Below, piece by piece: positions 16,442-25,309 of a DNA stretch of 64,000 bases (position 1 is the stretch's first letter; every line of letters starts with the position of its first letter). The position numbers and the translations under genes were made by a program. The stretch covers positions 186,001-250,000 of the forward strand of contig DATAPD010000055.1 of the NCBI GenBank assembly GCA_036265385.1, written 5' to 3'. Under the pieces are notes generated by a model that worked only from the letters and a program-made list of their open reading frames with translations, did no database searches and had not been told where the DNA came from. Origin of the DNA: DATAPD01 sp036265385 (lineage in GTDB: Bacteria > Acidobacteriota > Terriglobia > Terriglobales > Acidobacteriaceae).

Positions 16442-17164
16442 TTAGTTGGGCTTTAAATTACTGATCTTTGCGTCCGATGACATTGTGACCGTCGTATACG
16501 CCTTATCTGGCATATCCGGATTTAAAGATCGGACATTCAAAGTCAGTCCGACCGACTTGATGAAATCGATGCTGTTGCCATCCGCACAGCTCGGTGTTCC
16601 GGGCTTCGGCCCGCAGGGCATGACGGCATTCGTCCCATCCGTGTGCAGTGCGGTGAATATGTTCGTATTCATCACATTGTCCACTTGGGTGTAGTAAGCG
16701 GGCCCCACACCGCCTAGCCACTGTGCCTTTGAAACGGAACCTCGCTGTAATGTGCAGGGGCACGGTCCCAGTTCGGGCACCAACTGAACGAACACTTCGC
16801 TCACGGTTCCCGTCCCGTCGACATCACCTTCGAATTGCAGGTACCCGGGCCGCAACTGCATGATTCCATCGCCGTAGTAAGTCGGGTTCGCAGCCGCCAC
16901 TGCCGCATCGAACATCCGAGCATTGGGGTACCCCGCATGGTGCAGGTCCTTCACGATCTGGTCCATGAACTGGCGTGATTCCTGCGTCAGATCCACGCGT
17001 TGCGATTCGTTCGTGGCTTTCCTCTGCAACTGCGAAACACCCGTCATCACGACCGCCATCACAATGGACAGAATCGCGAGCACTGCCATTAACTCAAGCA
17101 GAGAGAAGCCCCACTGCTTCCGCGATATAAACTCGCGACAGTATTTTCGGGGAGTCTGTGGCAT
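16442..17164 (-). CDS. PilW-like minor pilin (type IV prepilin)
   Basis: 240 residues with a class III prepilin leader: basic N-terminus, cleavage site before the phenylalanine in QWGFSLLELMAVLAIL (Gly at about 19, Glu +5), then a hydrophobic helix to about residue 40. The rest is a beta-rich head with an extended region containing CPCTLQRGSV and PCGPKPGTPSC cysteine pairs. Prepilin peptidase PilD would cut and methylate it. The ATG directly follows the TAA of the PilV-like gene. It would prime or cap a type IV pilus whose assembly machinery is not in this window. Confidence 0.85.
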   Translation of the reverse strand: MPQTPRKYCREFISRKQWGFSLLELMAVLAILSIVMAVVMTGVSQLQRKATNESQRVDLTQESRQFMDQIVKDLHHAGYPNARMFDAAVAAANPTYYGDGIMQLRPGYLQFEGDVDGTGTVSEVFVQLVPELGPCPCTLQRGSVSKAQWLGGVGPAYYTQVDNVMNTNIFTALHTDGTNAVMPCGPKPGTPSCADGNSIDFIKSVGLTLNVRSLNPDMPDKAYTTVTMSSDAKISNLKPN

Positions 17165-17743
17165 TTACATGCCTCCAATCGTGCGCACTGTTACAGGCAG
17201 TGCGAATAACTTGTTGCCTATTCGGTCGCTCGGGCCCAATTGACGCGCCGTCACTGTGATCATGCGCGCATATTGATTGAGCGTAATTACATTCCAGCGA
17301 ACGTCATAGACACCCTGGCGGCCATTCACTGCACAGTCCACAAATTGCATGCCGTAGCCAGCCGGAACAGTTCCGATTGCTTGCGTGGGATCAATTCCAC
17401 CGTAGTATGGGCTCGCAGCATTCGTAGTCAGCGTCGCCCCAGCACCGATCGGAGCCGCCCCGCCGTCTCCCAGCACATTCCACTGGTTCCCGGCGCAGTC
17501 GGTCATGACGATGGGTGTACCCACATTCGCGTTCTGCGCATTGATCTGCTCAATCACCTTCCCCGCGAGGAGCGCGGACGATGTTGCACGGCTATTCTTG
17601 TTATCCGTGGCACTGGCCAGCACAAACAGTGAACTGAGCGCTCCCAGACCGATGGCAAGCACGACCATGGCGATCATGAGTTCGATCATGCTCATGCCTG
17701 CTTCGCGATTGAGTGGGGTTCGCAATCTTGTTCGTTCGCGCAT
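17165..17743 (-). CDS. PilV-like minor pilin (type IV prepilin)
   Basis: 192 residues. The leader ends REAG, followed by MSMIELMIAMVVLAIGLGALS: Gly-Met cleavage site, Glu at +5 and an N-terminal methylatable residue, as in PilV. Head domain includes Cys residues in MTDCAGNQWNVLGDG and FVDCAVNGRQGVYDVRWNV. Abuts the PilW-like gene with no spacing and follows the FimT-like gene by 18 bases; same operon. Confidence 0.85.
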   Translation of the reverse strand: MRERTRLRTPLNREAGMSMIELMIAMVVLAIGLGALSSLFVLASATDNKNSRATSSALLAGKVIEQINAQNANVGTPIVMTDCAGNQWNVLGDGGAAPIGAGATLTTNAASPYYGGIDPTQAIGTVPAGYGMQFVDCAVNGRQGVYDVRWNVITLNQYARMITVTARQLGPSDRIGNKLFALPVTVRTIGGM

Positions 17744-17761
17744 GTTGTTTTTCTCTTTCCC

Positions 17762-18466
17762 CTACTGAGGTGCCCAGGTTGCGCTGTTCGCGCCATACGT
17801 CCAGGCCCGCACTCGTCCTGCGGGAGTAATCGTCACAGCCGCCCATTCACTCGTCGCTTGCGATTGGAAGAACGTCCAATACGCCCGTGGTCCGCCAGCC
17901 GAGTTGCAAACCGTCGTGCTGCCGTCGCTGGATAACTGTGATTGGCACGGCATGCCGTCCGGTCCCCAGGTTGGCCATTGGTTGAATATGATTGCGTTCG
18001 TGCAATTGGCACAGAAGCGGTTCTTAAGGTCGGCCGTATTCGGCGCAGCGCCAACAGGTTGTATCGCCACATCATTCGAGATCGTTACAACAGGATCTGA
18101 AGGTGGGCCTGCTTCGTAAAATCCGGCTGGCGGCGCACCGTGTCCCGAAGCCCCGTTAGCTGCCTGCGGGTAGATGTCTACGTACGCCCTCTGCGGTATC
18201 GCACCAGCAGCCGGCAAAATGTACACCGAGTAATAACGGTCATCCGCGGCAGCACGAGTGCGAGCGGTCTGAAGCAATTCGACGTAGCGGTTTGCGCTTC
18301 TCCGGATGTGCCCCGTACGAATCGCCGTGTTGATGGTCGTAACAAAGATGGCGGAAACCGTCAGGATGATCGCGATCACGGCGACCATCTCCAACAATGA
18401 AAAGCCCCGACTTCGCAAAGTAGAATTGTTGCCCACGTTCACTCGCCCTTCGGTCTCGCTTTCCAC
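17762..18466 (-). CDS. GspH/FimT-type pseudopilin
   Basis: 234 residues. Leader ending SRG, then FSLLEMVAVIAIILTVSAIF (cleavage between Gly and Phe, Glu at +5), and the GspH/FimT-style start of the head, RSANRYVELLQTARTRAAADDRYYSV. A disulfide is possible between cysteines in RFCANCTNAI and those near MPCQSQ. First gene of the pilin operon (FimT, PilV, PilW, PilX order as in many type IV pilus minor pilin loci). The 300-bp stretch upstream has no other gene on this strand until the 37-codon frame at 18766. Confidence 0.85.
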   Translation of the reverse strand: MESETEGRVNVGNNSTLRSRGFSLLEMVAVIAIILTVSAIFVTTINTAIRTGHIRRSANRYVELLQTARTRAAADDRYYSVYILPAAGAIPQRAYVDIYPQAANGASGHGAPPAGFYEAGPPSDPVVTISNDVAIQPVGAAPNTADLKNRFCANCTNAIIFNQWPTWGPDGMPCQSQLSSDGSTTVCNSAGGPRAYWTFFQSQATSEWAAVTITPAGRVRAWTYGANSATWAPQ

Positions 18467-18765
18467 CCTCTCAGCAAAAATCGCAACCGTTGCTTTTCAT
18501 GCGCAACGGTTCAGCCACGCTGGGCGTGGAATTAAGCGGGAAAACCGATGATTGTTCTGGCTAATCCTCTCCTGCAACGAAAGGCTGTACAACTTACTTT
18601 CGTCACAGGACGCAGGTGACCACCGGATCACCGTAACCGCAGCTTTCTAGATGGCTTATCTAGGGATGAAAAGGCTTGCTGGGCTTCCAGACACCTGAGT
18701 GAAAGGACAGGCTGCCGGCCCGGCTGAGTCAAGCGCGATGGGAAAATCCTCAGTCGGCAGAGTTT

Positions 18766-18879
18766 TCAGCGGTGGTGCCGTCTTCGTCGCCTGCGACCCC
18801 TCGGCTTTAACAGAAGATAGATACCCAAGGCGAACAGCACCAGCACGATGATTCCAAGATAGAAATCCGCCTGCTGCAC
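18766..18879 (-). CDS. 37-residue single-pass membrane miniprotein with Arg-rich tail
   Basis: Not a long frame, but convincing: GTG start with AGAGGGA 7 bases upstream and an in-frame stop just before it, so no other start is possible. Residues 7-24 (YLGIIVLVLFALGIYLLL) form one transmembrane helix, followed by KPRGRRRRRRHHR, a positive tail likely to stay in the cytoplasm. A 94-residue frame on the same strand covering the region (18656-18940) has unlikely composition and no ribosome-binding site; I treat it as a shadow. Between this gene and the pilin operon (18467-18765) nothing else is seen. Function unknown. Confidence 0.5.
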   Translation of the reverse strand: MQQADFYLGIIVLVLFALGIYLLLKPRGRRRRRRHHR

Positions 18880-18939
18880 TGGGAAGTCCCTCTAATGCAG
18901 AGATCATACTGCTTTCATGCCGGACCGGCACTCGTCCCA

Positions 18940-18957
18940 ATCACCCGACCGGGTGAT
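18940..18957. promoter_or_regulatory. Inverted repeat ATCACCC-GACC-GGGTGAT
   Basis: A perfect 7-bp inverted repeat with a 4-base centre in the spacer between the minus-strand miniprotein and the plus-strand cupin gene, 77 bases before the cupin start. There is no T-run on either side, so an operator for a dimeric repressor is more likely than a terminator. The regulator is unknown. Confidence 0.4.
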
Positions 18958-19033
18958 CCAGCCAAAAAATCTCGGAGCCTCTAACCGGTTCTGAACGTCC
19001 TATACAAGTAAGTTTCCCTTTGAAAGGACGTGT

Positions 19034-19399
19034 GTGGCTCAGGAAAAAGTAAATCTCTCACACAAATTTGCGCTTTTCACCGATCACGCGAATCCCCGCA
19101 TCGCGGGCGAACTAAACGACTCTTACGTCAAACTTGTAAAACTGAAAGGTGAATTTGTCTGGCACCATCACGAAAACGAAGATGAACTTTTCCTGATCGT
19201 AAAAGGTCAGCTCATCATGAAGTTGCGCGATCGCGATGTCGTGCTCAACGAAGGTGAATTCTTCATCGTGCCCAAAGGCGTCGAGCACAAGCCTGTGGCG
19301 CCGGAAGAAGTGCATGTCGTGCTGCTCGAACCAAAATCGACCCTGAATACCGGGAACGTCCGCAACGAAATTACCCGCGACCACCTGCAATGGATCTAG
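19034..19399 (+). CDS. Single-domain cupin protein
   Basis: 121 residues, GTG start with GAAAGGA upstream. The double-stranded beta-helix shows the cupin metal motif: WHHHENEDELFLIVKG (His-His-x4-Glu type, about residues 41-56), then GEFFIVPKGVEHKPVA (about 75-90) with the second-motif histidine. Such small cupins bind a metal and may be isomerases, dioxygenases or sensors; the substrate is unknown. Followed after 13 bases by tilS on the same strand. Confidence 0.85.
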   Translation: MAQEKVNLSHKFALFTDHANPRIAGELNDSYVKLVKLKGEFVWHHHENEDELFLIVKGQLIMKLRDRDVVLNEGEFFIVPKGVEHKPVAPEEVHVVLLEPKSTLNTGNVRNEITRDHLQWI

Positions 19400-19412
19400 C
19401 CTGGCCTCGGCG

Positions 19413-20903
19413 ATGTACCATGATGGCGTGCATCGCCTGGCCGAACGCGTCTTAGCCACGATTCGTAAGCAGGAACTTCTTCCTGCCGGCACGCGCACGG
19501 GTGTCGCTGTGTCTGGTGGTGCCGATTCCGTCGGCCTCTTGCGATTGCTCCTGGATCTGCGCGACGAACTCGGCCTCGTCCTTTCCGTCGTTCACTTCAA
19601 TCATCAGCTCCGCGGTTCCGAATCCGACGCCGATGAAAAATTCGTCTCCGAGCTAGCGAAAAACTACGACCTCGAATTCCACCACAGTTCCGGCGATGTT
19701 CGCTCCTACGCGCTCCAGCAACATCTCAGCATCGAAGCCGCTGCGCGCGAGTTGCGCTACGAATTCTTCCACACCCTCATCGGCGACACGCTCGAATCAA
19801 TCGCTACCGCGCACACGCTGGATGACCAATCTGAGACCGTTCTCATGCGGCTGATTCGCGGCGCGGGAACACGCGGTCTCAGTGGAATCCACCCGCGAGT
19901 TCAAGTCGAAGACGCCGACGGCGAAGTTTGCGGCGAAATTGTGCGTCCTCTCTTGGGAGTACGACGCCGTGATCTTACCGATTACTTGCAATCAATCGGA
20001 CAAGCTTGGCGAGAGGATTCTTCCAACCTGGAGACCAGGCACATGCGAAACCGCGTGCGCCACGTCCTCATGCCGGTACTCGAACGAGAGTTCAATCCCG
20101 CAATCGCTGAAAGTCTCGCAGAAATTTCCGAGCTGGCTCGGGCAGAAGAGGATTTCTGGGAAAGCGAAATCGCTGGTTGGATGGGAACTGTCGTTCAATG
20201 GGTAACGCCTGAATGGACAAACAAATCAGCCCTTGTCCAAATTGGCGCTTCCCAGTCACACGACCACGACATCGACGAAGATGCCCCCCTCGATGCTTTG
20301 CTCGATGCACCATGGTTCCTGACGGAACACGTTGCTGTGCAGCGCAGGGTCTTAAAAGCGATCGGCGACATCGCGGGTGTTCCGCTCGAATTCCAGCACA
20401 TCGAGGAAATGCGTCGCTTCGCTGAAGAGGGCGCAGTAGGAAAGTATCTGGAACTGCCGCTTGGCTGGAGATTCGAAAAGGAAGCAGCCAGTTTCGCCTT
20501 TGTGCAACCCGTACCGAATTCGGATCTCGTCGAATACGAGTACGAATTGCCAATCCCCGGCCGCGTGCAGGTCTCCGAAGCGGGTTTGTCCATCGAGGCC
20601 TCCTTTACTGCAGCTGACGATTGCTCAGATCATCTTCTCGACGTCGCACAGTTGGGAAATAAGTTGACGATTCGCAATTGGCATCCGGGCGACCGCTATT
20701 GGCCCGCCCATACAAAATCGCCGAAGAAAGTGAAGGAACTATTGCAAGACCGCCACATCATCGGATTCCGAAAAAAGCGATGGCCAGTGGTAGTGCATGG
20801 TGATCAGATCGTTTGGCTTGCAGGTTTCGCAGTCCCTGCTTCCTGGAAACCGACCACCAACGCACAGGCCGTGCTGATCCGAAGCGAAAACCTGGGCGCC
20901 TAA
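19413..20903 (+). CDS. tilS: tRNA(Ile)-lysidine synthetase
   Basis: 496 residues. TilS modifies the wobble C of tRNA-Ile(CAU) to lysidine so that it reads AUA; essential in bacteria. The PP-loop is VAVSGGADSVGLL (SGGADS at 34-39), followed by VHFNHQLRGSESDADEKFV, HTLDDQSETVLMRLIRGAGTRGLSGI and the RNRVRHVLMPVLE block. The C-terminal 90 residues carry the TilS C-domain with WHPGDRYWPAH and KKVKELLQDRHI. No ribosome-binding site is evident before the ATG, which lies 13 bases after the cupin gene, suggesting read-through. Its stop overlaps the convergent permease gene by 4 bases. Confidence 0.95.
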   Translation: MYHDGVHRLAERVLATIRKQELLPAGTRTGVAVSGGADSVGLLRLLLDLRDELGLVLSVVHFNHQLRGSESDADEKFVSELAKNYDLEFHHSSGDVRSYALQQHLSIEAAARELRYEFFHTLIGDTLESIATAHTLDDQSETVLMRLIRGAGTRGLSGIHPRVQVEDADGEVCGEIVRPLLGVRRRDLTDYLQSIGQAWREDSSNLETRHMRNRVRHVLMPVLEREFNPAIAESLAEISELARAEEDFWESEIAGWMGTVVQWVTPEWTNKSALVQIGASQSHDHDIDEDAPLDALLDAPWFLTEHVAVQRRVLKAIGDIAGVPLEFQHIEEMRRFAEEGAVGKYLELPLGWRFEKEAASFAFVQPVPNSDLVEYEYELPIPGRVQVSEAGLSIEASFTAADDCSDHLLDVAQLGNKLTIRNWHPGDRYWPAHTKSPKKVKELLQDRHIIGFRKKRWPVVVHGDQIVWLAGFAVPASWKPTTNAQAVLIRSENLGA

Positions 20904-22228
20904 TCTGAATGGGAGATCGTCCCCGCCCGTTTCCGGAAAGGCCATACCAGCGCATAAGCCACCAGCCCCAACGCCAATCCAACAACTCCATATTTCTTCG
21001 CGAATGAATCGCTATATCGCAGCGTCACAAATGTCATCACGATCGGCAGCACGATCACGGACCACAATCCAATAGAACCGCCCGGAATTCGAAACGGCCG
21101 AGCGAGGTTTGGAAATTTCCTCCGAATCCCCCACACAGAAAGTACGGTTAGGACAGTCGTTGCAGCCCGCAGCCAGTTATAGATGCTGATCAGTTGGCCA
21201 AGTGTGTGCAGAGCAAGCGCAGCATAAATTCCTGCCGAGACGAGTATTGCCAACCATGGCGTGCCATATTTGGGATGTCTTCGGCCAAGTAGCGGCGGCA
21301 TGTATCCGTCGTCGGCCATTGCAAAAGGCATCCGCGTGCTGGTCAGCACCGTGCTGTTCAGCAACGCAAGATTCGTGACCATCGCCGCCAGCGTCATCCA
21401 CGTTCCCAGCCATGGTCCGCCGATCAGTGCCGCAGCTTGAGAAAAATATCCAGTCTTCCAATCTTGCCAGTTGCCCAGGGCGGCAAGTCCCGCCAGCGTC
21501 GGCAAGAAATATGTCGCAATCGAGAGCGGCACGACCAGCGCAAGAGCAATGGGATAACTCCGTTGTGGGTTCTCAACTTCCTCCGCCACTGTCGAGAGCT
21601 GTTCGTATCCGGAATAGAGCCACAACCCAAGTGCCAGCCCAAGTCCGAACACTTTTTCAAAAGGCTGGTGGGGTGGAACCATAGGCACAAATGGATTGTG
21701 CTTCCAATGCGCAATCCCGATCACAACCATCACGAGCACCGGCAGCACAATGAAAAGCTCCATCGCCGTCGCCGCCTGACCCACCATCTGTATGCCACGC
21801 ACGTTCAGCCAGGTGATGAACGCGATCACACATAAAGCTACGGCATAGTGCTTCCATCCAACCAGCTGCGGAAAGTAGTAGCCGAGATAATCCGTAAACA
21901 AAACCGCATAGCTCGCGCCTAACAGAAAAGATGCCGACCAGTTCCACCATCCAGCCAGAAAGCCGAGGAGATCCCCAAAAGACGCCCGCGTCCATCGATA
22001 AAACCCGCCCTCCACCGGCATCGCCGTCGTCAATTCAGCCGACGCCAGCGAAACCGGAATGCACCAGAAAAAAGGAAGAATCAGGTGATAGAGCAGCGTC
22101 ATGCCCGGGCCGCTGGTCGTTACTTGTTCTTCCAGCCCGAAGGGCCCTCCCGTCGTGTACGAGTACATAACGAACACGAAATAGAAGAGGCTGGCTTTAC
22201 GGACAACCGACTTGGCAGGCGCGCTCAC
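20900..22228 (-). CDS. APC-superfamily amino-acid permease
   Basis: 442 residues with about 12 predicted membrane helices. Family features: the GGPFGLEEQV loop in helix 1, MPVEGGFYRWTRASFGDLLGFLAGWWNW, WLYSGYEQLSTVAEEVENPQRSYP (the conserved helix 6 region) and LTSTRMPFAMADDG. It probably takes up an amino acid or amine by proton or exchange coupling; the substrate cannot be told. Convergent with tilS (4-bp overlap). Confidence 0.85.
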   Translation of the reverse strand: MSAPAKSVVRKASLFYFVFVMYSYTTGGPFGLEEQVTTSGPGMTLLYHLILPFFWCIPVSLASAELTTAMPVEGGFYRWTRASFGDLLGFLAGWWNWSASFLLGASYAVLFTDYLGYYFPQLVGWKHYAVALCVIAFITWLNVRGIQMVGQAATAMELFIVLPVLVMVVIGIAHWKHNPFVPMVPPHQPFEKVFGLGLALGLWLYSGYEQLSTVAEEVENPQRSYPIALALVVPLSIATYFLPTLAGLAALGNWQDWKTGYFSQAAALIGGPWLGTWMTLAAMVTNLALLNSTVLTSTRMPFAMADDGYMPPLLGRRHPKYGTPWLAILVSAGIYAALALHTLGQLISIYNWLRAATTVLTVLSVWGIRRKFPNLARPFRIPGGSIGLWSVIVLPIVMTFVTLRYSDSFAKKYGVVGLALGLVAYALVWPFRKRAGTISHSD

Positions 22229-22325
22229 GAGGCGTTGCGGATTTTACATGTCTGCGAGAGATGGCGTAAGTGATTGGGATGTGTCACTCGGGACTGGTAG
22301 CGCTTCGATCACAATCAACAATCGA

Positions 22326-23114
22326 TCACTTCGCCAGCTTCTGCGAGAGCAGCCACGGCACCAACTCCGGTTCTGCGTACGCCTTGTCCCAAGAGTTGTG
22401 CCCCACGCCCGGATACTCCGTGTACTTGTAATTTGCGCCGGCCGCCTTCAATGCCTCAGCCATCTTGCGCGATTCTTCGACCGGTACTGATGTGTCCACG
22501 TCACCATGAAAGATCCACACCGGCGTCTTTCCGATGCGCTTCGCCGTTTCGGCGTCGGGGTCGGCAATGGCTGCGTCTTTCGCCAGGCTTCCGCCGATAC
22601 TTGGATAATCTGGTTTCCCCTCCAATCCGCCGCATATCGGGACGTAAGCAGCGAATCTCCCCGGGAACCGCGCAGCAATGTCCCACGTTCCGTATCCACC
22701 CATCGACAATCCGGTCAGATAAACCCGTTCGCGATCGCCGTTGAATTCCTTCGTAGCTTGATCCAGCGCTGCCAACGCCTGCGCCTCCATATCCGGCATA
22801 GTCCAGGTTTTGTCCGGACGGCACTGCGGCATCACCACAATGAACGGCGCGAGTTTTTCACTCATGCGGATGGCGCGCCCGAGTCCGACATCCGTCTGCG
22901 GCAAGCCCGTCTCCCCGCGCTCGCCAGACCCGTGCAAAAACAAAATCACCGGCCACTTCTGTTTCTTCGTCCAATTGTTGGGAAGAAAAACTTGATAACG
23001 GTAGGTGGACCCAGCAACCGTCACGGTACGGTCCAGGAAACCCGTTTCCTGTTTGCGGGCGAATGCCGTAACGGCAGAAAACAATAAAAAGAAGAGAAGC
23101 GCTCGACGAATCAT
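22326..23114 (-). CDS. Secreted alpha/beta-hydrolase (prolyl-oligopeptidase/esterase-like)
   Basis: 262 residues from the ATG at 23114 (an in-frame ATG 5 codons earlier is also possible). Signal peptide about 1-20 (ALLFFLLFSAVTAFA). Oxyanion segment VILFLHGSGERGETG; nucleophile elbow LTGLSMGGYGTWDIA with Ser at about 137; Asp in WIFHGDVDTSVPVEES; His in GVGHNSWDKAY. This layout matches periplasmic esterases and polysaccharide-associated 'phospholipase/carboxylesterase' proteins related to feruloyl esterases and PHB depolymerases. Probably cleaves an ester in plant or microbial polymers; substrate not certain. Confidence 0.85.
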   Translation of the reverse strand: MIRRALLFFLLFSAVTAFARKQETGFLDRTVTVAGSTYRYQVFLPNNWTKKQKWPVILFLHGSGERGETGLPQTDVGLGRAIRMSEKLAPFIVVMPQCRPDKTWTMPDMEAQALAALDQATKEFNGDRERVYLTGLSMGGYGTWDIAARFPGRFAAYVPICGGLEGKPDYPSIGGSLAKDAAIADPDAETAKRIGKTPVWIFHGDVDTSVPVEESRKMAEALKAAGANYKYTEYPGVGHNSWDKAYAEPELVPWLLSQKLAK

Positions 23115-23123
23115 GCCGAGCAG

Positions 23124-23160
23124 TATCAATCAACAATCCGAAATCAACAATCCGGAATCG
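23124..23160. repeat. Word-like imperfect tandem repeat
   Basis: Spacer between the esterase and ogt genes made of near copies of ATCAACAATCCGAA. One of several such spacer tracts in the window (see 25188, 31601, 35646, 41512, 49323, 61049), each with a different word. Confidence 0.55.
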
Positions 23161-23162
23161 AA

Positions 23163-23663
23163 CTATGCCGCTAGCGTCCCGCTCAGCGCGCCTTCCAGCT
23201 CCAACAGCTTGCGTTTCAAATCCAGGCCGCCACCATACCCGCACAGCGTCCCATCCGACGCCAGCACCCGATGGCACGGCACCACGATCGCAATCGGATT
23301 GCGGTTGTTTGCCATGCCTACTGCCCGGAAAGCATTCACGTGTCCGATCGCTCGCGCAATGTCCGCGTATGACCGCGTCTCACCATACGGAATCTTCAGC
23401 AGCGCATTCCAGCAGTCCAGCTGAAACGGCGTTCCCCTCAGGTCCAATGGAAACCTGAAATCGCGTCGCTCTCCCGCAAAGTATTCGTCCAACTCGCGCG
23501 CGTAGGGCTTCAGCTTCGCCGCCGACTCGACCCATTCATACTTTGATTTTTTCGGCGGAAACTTCCCTCGATCGAACTCAAGCACCACGAGTCCTTTTTC
23601 AGAAGCTGCCAGCACAAGATCTGTAATGTCGGAGTGATAGCGAGAGTAGTTAAGCGTTTCCAT
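23163..23663 (-). CDS. ogt: Methylated-DNA--protein-cysteine methyltransferase
   Basis: 166 residues from the ATG at 23663; the frame is open to 23768 but that part is unlikely and overlaps the OmpA terminator. The suicide enzyme removes O6-alkyl groups from guanine. C-terminal domain: GTPFQLDCWNALLKIPYGETRSYADIA with the helix-turn-helix and AVGMANNRNPIAIVVPCHRV with the acceptor cysteine C130, then GYGGGLDLKRKLLELEG. No Ada N-terminal activator domain. The first 70 residues are a typical ogt N-domain. Confidence 0.92.
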   Translation of the reverse strand: METLNYSRYHSDITDLVLAASEKGLVVLEFDRGKFPPKKSKYEWVESAAKLKPYARELDEYFAGERRDFRFPLDLRGTPFQLDCWNALLKIPYGETRSYADIARAIGHVNAFRAVGMANNRNPIAIVVPCHRVLASDGTLCGYGGGLDLKRKLLELEGALSGTLAA

Positions 23664-23759
23664 CGGATGCTCCAACCACAACATAGCAAAAGCAGCGGAA
23701 AGAAGCAGACGGAATCGGCTGTGCTCGCGACGAGCCATAAGCTGGTTGCCTGAAGCCCA

Positions 23760-23793
23760 CAAAAACAAAGCCCCCGGCTTTCGCCAGGGGCTT
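23760..23793 (-). terminator. Terminator of the OmpA-like gene
   Basis: Stem AAGCCCC/GGGGCTT (23768-23774 and 23787-23793) extended inwards by GGC/GCC around a short loop, followed on the minus strand by TGTTTTTG. It lies 47 bases after the stop of the OmpA-like gene. Confidence 0.8.
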
Positions 23794-23839
23794 CACCTCG
23801 GGGGAGGCTTAGGTTAGGAGAGAACCCAATGTTCGATTC

Positions 23840-24745
23840 TTACTTCGGCTGTTCTTGAGTGGCCGGGGCCGCTGCCGGAGCCGGTGTCGTGGAACCAGAT
23901 GCCAGCTGCTCAAGATTGTTCTTCAGCAAGCTGACTTCGACGCGTCCACCACTGATGCGCTTCGGCTTTTCCTCGCCAGCATTGGCAGCCTGAACTGGGG
24001 CATTGCCCATACCAACGACGTAGATGCGGTACACCGGGATCTCATGATTGAGAACCAGGTAACGCACAACGGAGTCCGCCATCTTCTGCGAGCTCGAGAT
24101 TGCTGTCTGGCCGTGGCCGCTCGAGAAGCCCTGCACTTCGATGATGTAGCCGCGCTGGCCTTTCACGGCAGTCGCCATCTGGTCGAGAGCTTCCTTGGCG
24201 TTCTTGCTCAGAACGGTCTGTCCGGGCTTGAAGCGGATTTCCGTCTGGCTCGATGCCTGGTACTGATCGATATTCGTCACAACCTGCTCGACGGTGCCGA
24301 GGCGAGTATTCGCCTGCTGCGCAGTCTGGTTGGCCTGCGTCGCGCGGTTGCCCGCGTCAATCGCGTGCTGATCAGCTTCGCTCGCCTTCGCGGACGCCAG
24401 CTTGATGCCTTCCTGGGCGCGCGAATCGACGTCTTTGATCATCTTTCCGTTGGCCGCGGTCAGCTCATCGAGCTCATTGATGCGGTCACGGATCGGGGCC
24501 GTCTGGCGCTGGACATATTTCTTGCGGGCAAAGGGATTGACGCGTCCCCAGAAGCCCTCGCGAGCCGGAGGTGCCAGGGGCTCCTTGCCGCTGGCGCCAA
24601 CGGAGGCGCTCGAACCGGAGCTGCTGGTCGCAGGCTGCTGCTGCGCCGCCGGCTGCGCCGAAGTGTCAGTGCTGGTTTGCTGCGCCACGGCTGGCAACGC
24701 GAGTGCTACGGCCAGAAGCAGCGCTACGATGATGCGGTTTTTCAT
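23840..24745 (-). CDS. OmpA-like outer-membrane/peptidoglycan-linking protein
   Basis: 301 residues. Signal peptide about 1-21 (ending PAVAQ), then a low-complexity Ala/Gln/Ser/Thr linker, an Ala/Asn/Gln heptad-like helical region (about 95-150, with TQANQTAQQANTRLG) and an OmpA C-terminal domain (about 165-275) showing FKPGQTVLSKNAKEALDQMA, IIEVQGFSSGHG and the SQKMADSVVRYLVLNHEIP helix. OmpA domains bind peptidoglycan; the coiled-coil part may give trimerisation as in Lpp-like proteins. GGAGGAAG is 6 bases before the ATG; a strong terminator follows. A highly expressed structural protein is likely. Confidence 0.88.
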   Translation of the reverse strand: MKNRIIVALLLAVALALPAVAQQTSTDTSAQPAAQQQPATSSSGSSASVGASGKEPLAPPAREGFWGRVNPFARKKYVQRQTAPIRDRINELDELTAANGKMIKDVDSRAQEGIKLASAKASEADQHAIDAGNRATQANQTAQQANTRLGTVEQVVTNIDQYQASSQTEIRFKPGQTVLSKNAKEALDQMATAVKGQRGYIIEVQGFSSGHGQTAISSSQKMADSVVRYLVLNHEIPVYRIYVVGMGNAPVQAANAGEEKPKRISGGRVEVSLLKNNLEQLASGSTTPAPAAAPATQEQPK

Positions 24746-25309
24746 GTAACTTCCTCCGAATTTGGGGGAGCGTTGGCTCCATTGTGCACGAGTACGGGCG
24801 TGCTACCGATAATGAGTGCGTCGCTGCTGTTATTTCTGTTAAATGCGGGTTTGTTTTTGGCCGCTGTCGCTGACGCTACGAAGCGCCGAAAACCCACCAA
24901 ACCTGGGTGCCGTTTCCAGCGACCCACTCCTCCTATTATCAGGTTTCATGCCAAAGCTCTGGATAGCAGCCCTCCAGCTAAACCTTTGATATTCAACTAG
25001 ATTGCGCGCTCATTCGCGCCTTATTGCAGGAATCTTGCCATCTGGCGCGTAATTTTGGCGAAAAATGAATATAAAAACTTCTGTCGGCCAACAGGAATAG
25101 GTTGCATCGGTTTTTCAGTATCCTGCAACCACTTGCATCCGCTCGGAAACAGGAATCGCTACACTATCTTGCTTATCCATTTCCCAAAACTTGAAATCCG
25201 AGACCAGAAATTCTCGAGATCTAGAACCTTGAAACCTGAAACTTCGAAACTCGTTTTCTACAGCATTAATGAATTCATCCCATCGCGCCCATGCTCCATC
25301 CAATCCCGC
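24746..25309. other. 564-bp spacer with promoters and a word-like repeat
   Basis: No gene is supported; frames in it lack ribosome-binding sites and protein-like composition. The left part should hold the OmpA promoter. At 25188-25253 lies a series of near copies of GAAACTTGAAACC-type words, in which CTCGAGATCTAGA also forms short palindromes. Confidence 0.6.
25188..25253. repeat. Word-like imperfect tandem repeat (GAAACTTGAAACC type)
   Basis: Repeating units of 8-10 bases such as ACTTGAAATC, ACCAGAAATTC, ACCTTGAAAC, CTGAAACTTCGAAACTC. Purine-rich, no reading frame. Lies just before the PQQ-type dehydrogenase gene. Confidence 0.6.

Noticed and set aside
18656..18940. 94-residue minus-strand frame
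   Set aside because: Unlikely composition and no ribosome-binding site; the better-supported 37-codon gene lies in another frame of the same DNA.
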